DNA of 64,000 nt from Aeromicrobium sp. PE09-221. GTDB lineage: Bacteria > Actinomycetota > Actinomycetes > Propionibacteriales > Nocardioidaceae. Below, in pieces: positions 48,541 to 55,021 of this stretch; the stretch's first letter is position 1; the number at the start of each line of letters is the position of its first letter. A program made the translations under genes and the position numbers. The notes beneath the pieces were generated by a model. It was given only the letters and a program-made list of their open reading frames with translations, was not told where the DNA came from and did not search any database. The stretch lies in assembly GCF_002174305.1 (NCBI RefSeq), contig NZ_MIJB01000007.1:1-64000 (forward strand), written 5' to 3'.

Positions 48541-49161
48541 TCAGGTGTGGGGCTGCGAGGCGAGCAGGTAGGCGCTCAGCAGGCGCTTGAGCTCGATGAC
48601 GGCCTCGGTGTGCTCCTGACCGTCGCGGACCGAGAAGTTGAGCATCGAGTAGGCGACGTAGACCAGCACCTCGGCCATGATCTGGCGGCGTTCGCGCGGT
48701 GTGCCCGGGGTGAGTGGGCCGAGCGCGTAGGCGACCTCGGAGGCCAGCTCACGCTCGGTGACGGCGGCGGTGGCGCGGGTGGCGGGGGTGGACTGCATCG
48801 CCATCCAGACAGCCCTCCGCGAGGGATCCTCCATCCAGAGCCTGGCCATGTGGTCGACGAGCCGATTGAGCAGCACCAGCCAGTCCAGGGTGGGAAGCGC
48901 CGCAGTCAGGCGCCCCAGCTCCTCGCGGACCGCAACGGCATTCTGGCGGTCGAGCTCGCAGACGATGACGTACTTGTTCTGGAAGAACTGGTAGAGGGTG
49001 CCGATGGGGAGCCCGGCGCGCTGGGCCACCTCTTCACAGGTGAAGGACTCGAAACCGACATCCAGCAGGAGTTCGCGCGACACCTGTAGCAGATGGTCGA
49101 ACTTGAGCTGGCTGCGCTCCTGGGTGGGGCGCCTCCGGGGCTCGAGAATCTGCGCGGTCAC
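48541..49161 (-). CDS. TetR family transcriptional regulator
   Basis: 206 residues. HTH: FTCEEVAQRAGLPIGTLYQFFQNKYVIV, which differs from the SPAAVY type of the other two TetR proteins (here PIGTLY), so it should read a different operator. The N-terminus ILEPRRRPTQERSQLKFD is basic. GTG 49161 is chosen; the longer frame to 49272 would span the palindrome at 49173-49201, which is probably its own operator. Convergent with the membrane protein; it precedes the kinase gene in the opposite sense of reading but on the same strand. Confidence 0.82.
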   Translation of the reverse strand: MTAQILEPRRRPTQERSQLKFDHLLQVSRELLLDVGFESFTCEEVAQRAGLPIGTLYQFFQNKYVIVCELDRQNAVAVREELGRLTAALPTLDWLVLLNRLVDHMARLWMEDPSRRAVWMAMQSTPATRATAAVTERELASEVAYALGPLTPGTPRERRQIMAEVLVYVAYSMLNFSVRDGQEHTEAVIELKRLLSAYLLASQPHT

Positions 49162-49172
49162 GTCTCTAGGGT

Positions 49173-49201
49173 ACAGAACCGGAGTCCGAAGTCGGTTCTG
49201 T
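49173..49201. promoter_or_regulatory. Palindrome ACAGAACCG-N11-CGGTTCTGT, probable autoregulatory TetR operator
   Basis: Nine-bp perfect arms (49173-49181 and 49193-49201) lie 12 bp upstream of the TetR GTG. No other copy was noticed in the window, which fits a local, self-controlling regulator. Confidence 0.65.
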
Positions 49202-49268
49202 GGTGCGACAGCATCGATCCAGCCGCCGGCGGAATCGTCCTCGTGACGATCCCCCGGCGGCCGGCCGA

Positions 49269-50291
49269 TCACGTTGTGGCGTCGAGGCCGTGCTGTACGA
49301 GCGGGAAGATCGAGTCGCCGATGTGGTCGAAGCCCTCGCCGAGCGTCTGCCCGTGGATGTAGCGGTAGTAGATGCCCTCGAGGATGACCGCCAGCTTGAA
49401 GTAGGCCAATCCGAGGTGGAAGCCGAGCTCGCTCAGATCACGTCCCGAGGTCGTGGCGTACCGGTCGATGACCGCATCGACCGACAGATAGCCGGGGGCC
49501 TTGGGCGCGTCGGTGACCGAGGCGGGCGAAGCGCCGCTGTCGTGCAGCGCGAGATTCTGGTACGCCACCATCAGCGCCACATCGGTCAGCGGATCGCCGA
49601 GCGTGCTCATCTCCCAGTCCAGCACCGCCGTGATGTGATCGGTGTCGTCGACCAGTGCGTTGTCGAGCCGGTAGTCGCCGTGCACGATCGTGCCGTCACC
49701 GGACTGCGGGATGGACCGCTCCAGTCGGGCATACAGCTCGTCGATGCCGTCGATCTCCCGGCTCCGTGAGGCCTCGAGCTGCTTCTTCCAGCGCCGCACC
49801 TGGCGTTCGAGGTAGCCGTCGGGGCGGCCGAAGTCCTCGAGTCCCACCGCCGCGTAGTCGACCTCGTGCAGGGCTGCGAGGGTGTCGACGAGATGCTCGG
49901 AGATCGCGCGAGTGCGCTCCTCGCCCAATGCGCTCAGCTGATCGGCGCGCTGGTAGGGCGTGCCCGCGACGCTCTCCATCAGATAGAACGGCGCTCCGAT
50001 GACGGAGTCGTCCTCGCACAGGCCGTAGGTGGCGGGCACCGGCACCGCGGTGTCGGCAAGGGCGCGCATGACCTTGTACTCGCGCGACATGTCGTGTGCG
50101 GTCGCCAGCACATGGCCGAGCGGTGGCCGGCGGGCGATGATCTCCCGGGCACCGTCACTGACGCGGTAGGTCAGGTTGGACTTGCCGCCGGTGATGAGCG
50201 TGGCCGTGAGCGGCCCGGAGGTGTCTAACACCCCGGGCCGTTCGGCGTCGATCCACCGGGCGAGCGCTCCTGTGTCGAGGCCCTCGGTCAT
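49269..50291 (-). CDS. Phosphotransferase (APH-fold kinase, ACAD10/ACAD11 type)
   Basis: 340 residues with the aminoglycoside-phosphotransferase kinase fold: LITGGKSNLTYRV N-lobe, catalytic loop IVHGDYRLDNAL and metal Asp in AVLDWEMSTLGDPL. GGKSNLTYRV and ALMVAYQNL are typical of the kinase domain of vertebrate ACAD10/ACAD11, reported to phosphorylate 4-hydroxyacyl-CoA so that the hydroxyl can be removed. In bacteria such proteins cluster with acyl-CoA genes, as here. It is 1 bp after the SDR stop, in one operon. A drug-resistance role is unlikely from context. Confidence 0.82.
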   Translation of the reverse strand: MTEGLDTGALARWIDAERPGVLDTSGPLTATLITGGKSNLTYRVSDGAREIIARRPPLGHVLATAHDMSREYKVMRALADTAVPVPATYGLCEDDSVIGAPFYLMESVAGTPYQRADQLSALGEERTRAISEHLVDTLAALHEVDYAAVGLEDFGRPDGYLERQVRRWKKQLEASRSREIDGIDELYARLERSIPQSGDGTIVHGDYRLDNALVDDTDHITAVLDWEMSTLGDPLTDVALMVAYQNLALHDSGASPASVTDAPKAPGYLSVDAVIDRYATTSGRDLSELGFHLGLAYFKLAVILEGIYYRYIHGQTLGEGFDHIGDSIFPLVQHGLDATT

Positions 50292-50292
50292 G

Positions 50293-51048
50293 TCAGTCCT
50301 TCGGCCCGCCGGCGACGTAGATGACCTGGCCCGAGACGAAGCCCGCGCCCTCGCTGACGAGGAAGGACGCCGTGTGGGCGATGTCCTCGGGCTGGCCGAC
50401 GCGCTGGACCGGGATCTGCTCGGCGCTGAACTTGATGAAGTCGTCGAAGGCGACGCCGATGCGCTCCGCCGTCGCGGCGGTCATATCGGTCTGGATGAAG
50501 CCCGGAGCGATCGCATTGGCGGTCACGCCGAACTTGCCGAGTTCGATGGCGAGGGTCTTGGTGAAGCCCTGGATGCCGGCCTTGGCGGCGGAATAGTTGG
50601 CCTGTCCGCGGTTGCCGAGGGCCGATGTGCTCGACAGGTTGACGATACGGCCGAAGCTCGCCTCGGTCATGTGCTTCTGCACGGCCTTGGTCATGTTGAA
50701 CGCGCCGCGTAGATGGACGCCCATGACGGCATCCCAGTCGTCGACGGTCATTTTGAACAGCAGGTTGTCGCGGATGATGCCGGCATTGTTGATCAGCACC
50801 GTGGGGGCACCCAGCTCGGAGGTGACGCGCTCCACGGCGGACTCGACGCTGTCGGCATCGGCGACATTCGCGCCGACGGCGATGGCCTTGCCGCCCGCGG
50901 AGGTGATGGACTCGACGGTCTCGGCGCAGGCGGCCTCGTCCAGGTCGAGGACTGCCACCTGGAGGCCGTCGGCGGCGAGGCGCTGGGCGACGCCTCGTCC
51001 GATGCCGCGCGCGGCTCCGGTGACGATGGCGGTACGAGTCTCGGACAC
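50293..51048 (-). CDS. SDR family 3-oxoacyl reductase (FabG-like)
   Basis: 251 residues. Cofactor loop TGAARGIG, NNAGI, catalytic Ser in NLSSTSALG, Y152 and K156 (YSAAK), and a C-terminal GFVSGQVIYVAGG. This resembles FabG-like reductases acting on acyl-CoA, since FAS-I already provides its own ketoreductase. GTG 51048 is chosen; the frame extends to 51171 without a ribosome site. A TAAGC-type operator (51187-51202) lies upstream, so it probably belongs to the same regulon as the beta-oxidation and carboxylase genes. The kinase gene follows. Confidence 0.88.
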   Translation of the reverse strand: MSETRTAIVTGAARGIGRGVAQRLAADGLQVAVLDLDEAACAETVESITSAGGKAIAVGANVADADSVESAVERVTSELGAPTVLINNAGIIRDNLLFKMTVDDWDAVMGVHLRGAFNMTKAVQKHMTEASFGRIVNLSSTSALGNRGQANYSAAKAGIQGFTKTLAIELGKFGVTANAIAPGFIQTDMTAATAERIGVAFDDFIKFSAEQIPVQRVGQPEDIAHTASFLVSEGAGFVSGQVIYVAGGPKD

Positions 51049-51186
51049 GATGATCCCTTTCCGTCGGAAGACGATGATGCGAGGTTTCGCAGGCAGAGCT
51101 GCCGCTGATCGGTGATCGAGTAGCCGCGAGGGACGAGTGGCGTATCTCGTCCCTCGGTCGCACTCGACCACCGGGAAAAGCGATTG

Positions 51187-51202
51187 CTAAGCGCTTGCTT
51201 AG
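51187..51202. promoter_or_regulatory. TAAGC-type operator, site 4
   Basis: CTAAGCGCTTGCTTAG, the reverse complement of site 3, lies about 140 bp upstream of the SDR start in the 272-bp divergent gap before the carboxyltransferase. It probably controls the minus-strand SDR-kinase operon. 51205-51260 shows nothing further. Confidence 0.75.
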
Positions 51203-51260
51203 TTGGCACTCTAGCACCTGCACCAGGTGTGGGACATCACATGTCGGGTTCGCCGGGAAG

Positions 51261-51304
51261 ATGAGGAATCCCTCATGTTTGCCCTATAGTTGAGGAAACC
51301 CTCA
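51261..51304 (+). promoter_or_regulatory. Carboxyltransferase promoter with paired TGAGG operators
   Basis: ATGAGGAATCCCTCAT (51261-51276) covers the -35 position, TATAGT (51285-51290) is the -10, and TGAGGAAACCCTCA (51291-51304) covers the transcription start. The arrangement parallels the FAS-I promoter. AGGAG (51311-51315) then precedes the GTG at 51321. Confidence 0.75.
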
Positions 51305-51320
51305 CGTTTTAGGAGTCGTT

Positions 51321-52805
51321 GTGACCGACATCGAGCAGGTGGCCGACCACCGCGCGACCCTCGCACGCCGCCGGACCGAGCGCTTCGCGCGCGTCGAGCC
51401 CCGCGGCAAGCGGGTGCACACCGCCCGCGAACGCGTCGAGCTGTTTTTCGACGACGGCACGTTCAACGAGACCACTCCGATGCGGTCGGCTCACGGGGGC
51501 GGCAGCGGTGTCGTCACCGGCTGGGGGCTTGTCGACGGCCGTCCCGTCGTGGTCGCCTCGCACGATGCCGCGGTCGCCTCCGGCGCGATCGGCGAGGTCA
51601 TGGCCGAGACGATCATGGCCGCCCAGCGGTTGGCGATCGACCGCGGCTTCCCGATCGTCTACATCAACGACTCCGGCGGCGCCCGTGTGCCCGATGGCAT
51701 CCTCGCGCTCCACGGCTGCGGTGGCATCTTCGCGCTCAATGTCGACGCGCAGCGCCGGATCCCGCAGATCTCGCTCATCCTCGGTCCCTGTGCCGGTGCC
51801 GCCGCGTACTCGCCGGCTCTCACCGACTGGACGATCATGGTCAAGGGTCAGGGGCACATGTTCCTGACCGGCCCCGACATCGTCAAGGCCGCCACGGGTG
51901 AGGACGCGACGGCCGACGAGATCGGTGGCTCGCGGCTGCACACCGAGACCAGCGGTGTCGCCCACCTCGAGGTCGCGTCCGAGATCGAGGCACTCGAGTC
52001 GGCGCGCCTGCTGCTGTCCTTCCTGCCCTCGCACGCCGGGGGCGCCCAGCAGGTCGGGGGCGCCGTGCCGGCCAACCCGCGCGCCGCCGAGGCGCTGCCC
52101 GAGCTCGTGCCGGCCAAGGCCTCGGTGGTCTTCGACATGAACCAGCTCGTCGACGGCGTGCTCGACAACGGCGCCCGCCTCGAGCTCATGCCCGGCCATG
52201 CCGGCAGCATCCTCACGCTGTTCGGTCGTCTCGACGGCCGCCCGGTCGGCGTGGTCGCCAACCAGCCGGCCTGTCGGGGCGGCATCCTCGACGCTAAGAG
52301 CTCGGTCAAGCTCGCTCGCTTCGTGGAGTTCTGCGGCCGCTTCGGTGTGCCGGTCCTCACCTTCGTCGACGTCCCGGGCTTCCTTCCGGGCACGGTCGAG
52401 GAAGGCCGTGGCATCATCACGCATGGCGCCAAGGTCCTCAAGGCGTACGTCGACGCCGACTCGCCCAAGCTCACCGTGGTGGTGCGCAAGGCCTACGGCG
52501 GTGCGTACATCGCGATGGGCGCCAAGTCGCTCGGGGCAGACATGACCTGGGCCTGGTCGAGTGCCGAGATCGCCGTCATGGGACCGGGCGGTGCCGTGGC
52601 TCTGCTGCATCGACGCGCGCTCGCTGCCGCCGACGATCCGATCGCACTGCGTGACGAGCTCGCTGCGGAGTATCGCGAGAACGTGGCGCGCCCCTATGTC
52701 GCTGCCGAGGCGGGCATCGTCGACGATGTGATCGTCCCGGAGGAGACACGTGACCGGATGACCCAGGCCCTGCGGATGCTCACGCACGGGGAGGGCGAGC
52801 GGTGA
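51321..52805 (+). CDS. Acyl-CoA carboxylase, carboxyltransferase subunit (canonical type)
   Basis: 494 residues. Two crotonase halves: INDSGGARVPDGILALHGCG and LILGPCAGAAAYSPAL in the N-half; VANQPACRGGILD, FVDVPGFLPGT and WAWSSAEIAVMGPGGA in the C-half, close to the propionyl/acetyl-CoA carboxylase consensus. Its shared operator with FAS-I suggests that it makes malonyl-CoA (or methylmalonyl-CoA) for fatty-acid synthesis. The biotin carrier follows with a GTGA overlap; no biotin carboxylase is adjacent, so that subunit must come from elsewhere, perhaps 32415. The 27% shorter acidic N-terminus of fused forms is not relevant here; the chain is full length. Confidence 0.92.
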   Translation: MTDIEQVADHRATLARRRTERFARVEPRGKRVHTARERVELFFDDGTFNETTPMRSAHGGGSGVVTGWGLVDGRPVVVASHDAAVASGAIGEVMAETIMAAQRLAIDRGFPIVYINDSGGARVPDGILALHGCGGIFALNVDAQRRIPQISLILGPCAGAAAYSPALTDWTIMVKGQGHMFLTGPDIVKAATGEDATADEIGGSRLHTETSGVAHLEVASEIEALESARLLLSFLPSHAGGAQQVGGAVPANPRAAEALPELVPAKASVVFDMNQLVDGVLDNGARLELMPGHAGSILTLFGRLDGRPVGVVANQPACRGGILDAKSSVKLARFVEFCGRFGVPVLTFVDVPGFLPGTVEEGRGIITHGAKVLKAYVDADSPKLTVVVRKAYGGAYIAMGAKSLGADMTWAWSSAEIAVMGPGGAVALLHRRALAAADDPIALRDELAAEYRENVARPYVAAEAGIVDDVIVPEETRDRMTQALRMLTHGEGER

Positions 52806-53032
52806 CCGTCCCCGCACGCGCCGATATCGTCGGCAATGTCTGGAAGATCGTGGCGCGCGAGGGCGATCCGGTCGGGATCGGCGACACCGTCGCGATCCTG
52901 GAGACCATGAAGATGGAGATCCCCGTCGTCGCGCCCGCCGCGGGACATGTGAGCCGGATCCTGGTCACCGAGGGACAGATCGTCCAGGAAGGTGATCCGG
53001 TCGCCGAGATCGACGCCACGCTCAGCGCCTGA
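52802..53032 (+). CDS. Stand-alone biotin carboxyl carrier protein 2
   Basis: 76 residues, only the biotinyl domain, with biotin Lys K37 in ETMKMEIP. The GTG overlaps the carboxyltransferase stop (GTGA), so the two are made together. It resembles the carrier at 23438 in length and in the MKMEIPV core. The two carriers may therefore share one biotin carboxylase. Confidence 0.9.
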   Translation: MTVPARADIVGNVWKIVAREGDPVGIGDTVAILETMKMEIPVVAPAAGHVSRILVTEGQIVQEGDPVAEIDATLSA

Positions 53033-53056
53033 CGGATCTCTGACAGGATCGGCGGC

Positions 53057-53764
53057 GTGAAGGAGTACCGCCATGAGATCCCGATGCGATGGGCCGACAT
53101 CGACTCGCTGAACCACGTCAACAATGTCGTCTATCTCGAGTACGCAGCACAGGCCGAGCACGCGCTGATGGCGGACCGGGTCCTGGAGCGCCGCCAGCGC
53201 GGGTCCGTCGTCGTCGAGTTCAGCCGTCCGATCCAGTTGAGCCGGCGTCCGGTCGAGGTTGTCACGCAGGTCCGTGAGAACTCGCTCGTCCAGTGCATCG
53301 GGGTCCAGGGGAGTGGGCGGGTCTTCGCTACGGTCAGATCGTCCTTCGACATTCCTGGCGAGGTCGAGCCCGCCACGAGTGTCGCCGAGTTGCCATGCAT
53401 GCTGCGACCCTCCGATCTCGATTGCGACGGGACTGTCTCGGCGCCCAGGATCTTCGAGCTCCTGCAGGAGACCCGCATCCCGTACATAGCCACGCTCATG
53501 CCTTCCGGGCCCGGGGGAGTCGTCCTCGCGACGGTCTCCGTCGACTTCCTCCGACCCATCAGGGGTGACGACGAGGTCGAGTCGAGGCTCTGGGTAGACC
53601 GTCTCGGTACATCCTCCTATGCGATCGGCGCGCAGTTGATCGTGAACCGCGCGGTGGCCGTCTCGTCGCTCGCCGTGCTCGTCGGCTTCGATCCCGCCAC
53701 CCAGCGTTCTCGCCCGCTCTCGGAGGCGGAACGAGCGGGTATCGCCGCGGGCCTGCGGACCTAG
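53057..53764 (+). CDS. Acyl-CoA thioesterase, double hotdog
   Basis: 235 residues made of two hotdog domains. The first starts IPMRWADIDSLNHVNNVVYL, with the Asp and HVNN pattern of 4-hydroxybenzoyl-CoA-type thioesterases. The second starts near DLDCDGTVSAPRIFELLQET. It follows the carrier by 24 bp and is probably in the same operon, releasing or trimming acyl chains. Its TAG stop lies inside the terminal CTAG of repeat family C copy 2. Confidence 0.8.
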   Translation: MKEYRHEIPMRWADIDSLNHVNNVVYLEYAAQAEHALMADRVLERRQRGSVVVEFSRPIQLSRRPVEVVTQVRENSLVQCIGVQGSGRVFATVRSSFDIPGEVEPATSVAELPCMLRPSDLDCDGTVSAPRIFELLQETRIPYIATLMPSGPGGVVLATVSVDFLRPIRGDDEVESRLWVDRLGTSSYAIGAQLIVNRAVAVSSLAVLVGFDPATQRSRPLSEAERAGIAAGLRT

Positions 53765-53892
53765 TGTCTTGCGGCGAAGTTCATCACCGCTGGAGAGTGT
53801 GCAGCGGAGTGCTTGGGGGAGCCTCGCTCCGCCGCCTTGCGGAGCATCCACTCCGACGACGCCTCGCGGCAACGAACCTCCGACGCAGGACA
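53761..53892. repeat. Repeat family C, copy 2
   Basis: The 132-bp element starts CTAGTGTCTTGCGGCGAAGT and ends CTCCGACGCAGGACAC. It shares the left end (through TTCATCACCGCT), the 24-bp hairpin block (53826-53849) and the right end with copy 1 at 37817. Its first bases form the thioesterase stop codon. The central parts differ in sequence and length. Confidence 0.75.
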
Positions 53893-53940
53893 CGGGTTCG
53901 CGTCTGTCCCCTCCCGTGGAGATCGGACGCGGGGCTGTCA

Positions 53941-53957
53941 GATACCGTGTATCGTAC
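53941..53957. promoter_or_regulatory. Probable GntR operator at its own promoter
   Basis: GATACCGTGTATC (53941-53953) is a 13-bp palindrome with 5-bp arms, extended as GTATCGTAC to 53957. A related motif lies at the internal promoter near 62102. It is 73 bp before the GntR start, so autoregulation is likely. Confidence 0.55.
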
Positions 53958-54029
53958 TTTTGTGCGGCAGGTTTCCACCGCCACGGCGGCACCGGGTGCC
54001 GTGCAGCCATTCGTCAAAAGGAAGACCCG

Positions 54030-54704
54030 ATGAGCGTGCTCGACAAGATCAGCGACCGACCACTCAGCCTGACTGATCGGGTCTACGCGGCGGTACGTGA
54101 CGCGATCGTCGCGAACCGCTTCGCCGAGGGGCAGCGTCTCACCGAGGCGGGCCTCGCTCGTGAGCTCGGAGTCAGCAAGACCCCCGTCCGTGAAGCGCTT
54201 CTTCGACTGGAGTACGTGGGACTCATCCGCTCGGGCGGGCCGGGTGGCGGCCAGCAGGTGGTGACGGCGTCCAAGGATGCGATCATCTCTGCCTACGAGG
54301 TGCGGGCGGGCCTGGAGGTCCAGGTCGCCCGTGCCGCGGCCGAACGCGGTGACGCCATGCTCGTGGCTCAGGCCCGGCTGCACGCCGAGGAGGCGAAGGC
54401 GGCCGTCGAGGGTCACGACCGTTCGGGATTCAAGGCCGGCGATCAGAACTTCCACCTCACGCTCTCGCAGGCCACCCAGAATCATCTCCTCGCACGGTTC
54501 ACTCGTGATGTCTATGACCTCACGAGCGCCCTGCGGCAGCGCGACGTGCCCGACGCGCCCTTCTCGCTGGAGTGTGCTGAGAACCATCTCGACGTGGTCG
54601 AGGCGGTCGAGCGTGGGGACGCCGATACCGCGGGTTCGCTGATGCGCCAGCACATCGACACCGTCCGAGACCGTGTGCTGAGGGCATTCGCCGACAGCAT
54701 CTGA
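54030..54704 (+). CDS. GntR family transcriptional regulator (FCD type)
   Basis: 224 residues. Winged HTH: GLARELGVSKTPVREALLRLEYVGL; the C-terminal FCD domain carries the acidic/His residues (DQNFHLTL, ENHLDVVEAV) that bind a metal and a carboxylate ligand in this family. The ATG at 54030 is preceded by AAAAGGAAG. It is followed by its own terminator and then by the catabolic operon, which it probably controls; a GATAC/TATCGTA-type motif occurs at both places. Confidence 0.88.
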   Translation: MSVLDKISDRPLSLTDRVYAAVRDAIVANRFAEGQRLTEAGLARELGVSKTPVREALLRLEYVGLIRSGGPGGGQQVVTASKDAIISAYEVRAGLEVQVARAAAERGDAMLVAQARLHAEEAKAAVEGHDRSGFKAGDQNFHLTLSQATQNHLLARFTRDVYDLTSALRQRDVPDAPFSLECAENHLDVVEAVERGDADTAGSLMRQHIDTVRDRVLRAFADSI

Positions 54705-54716
54705 CCGGCAGTAAAG

Positions 54717-54756
54717 AGCGCGAGGGGCGGTGGCCGCGGCCACCGCCCCTCGCGCT
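54717..54756 (+). terminator. Terminator after the GntR gene
   Basis: A perfect 19-bp stem (54717-54735 with 54738-54756, arm AGCGCGAGGGGCGGTGGCC) is followed by TT. 54757-54875 contains no supported feature. Confidence 0.85.
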
Positions 54757-54875
54757 TTCTGCGCGGACCGGTGGCGTCACACGGTGGTAGCGCCGCCGTC
54801 ATGTCACGGCGGGATCCTGGTAGCCCGCACCGGTCGAGCTAGGGCATCGGGCTCGAAGCGGGCACCCATGCAGCG

Positions 54876-54903
54876 TTGACAGATACGCGATGCTGTGTAG
54901 CAT
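54876..54903 (+). promoter_or_regulatory. Promoter of catabolic island II with palindrome ATGCT-GTGT-AGCAT
   Basis: TTGACA (54876-54881), a 16-bp spacer and TAGCAT (54898-54903). The palindrome 54890-54903 covers the -10 and is a probable regulator site. The start point would be near 54910, leaving a leader of about 110 nt before the solute-binding gene. Confidence 0.6.
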
Positions 54904-55021
54904 ATACCGCATCCACTATGCCATCGCGATCGGTGGCTATGGCTGGAATCTCGGGCAGGACTGCGGGGAACGGCCCCGCGAGATGAACCGTCAGTTGGAT
55001 TCACGAAGAGGATGAAGGCGT

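Noticed and set aside
53764-54029. N-terminal extension of the GntR regulator to 53769
   Set aside because: The extension would translate repeat family C and the operator. The ATG at 54030 has a ribosome site and gives the normal family length.
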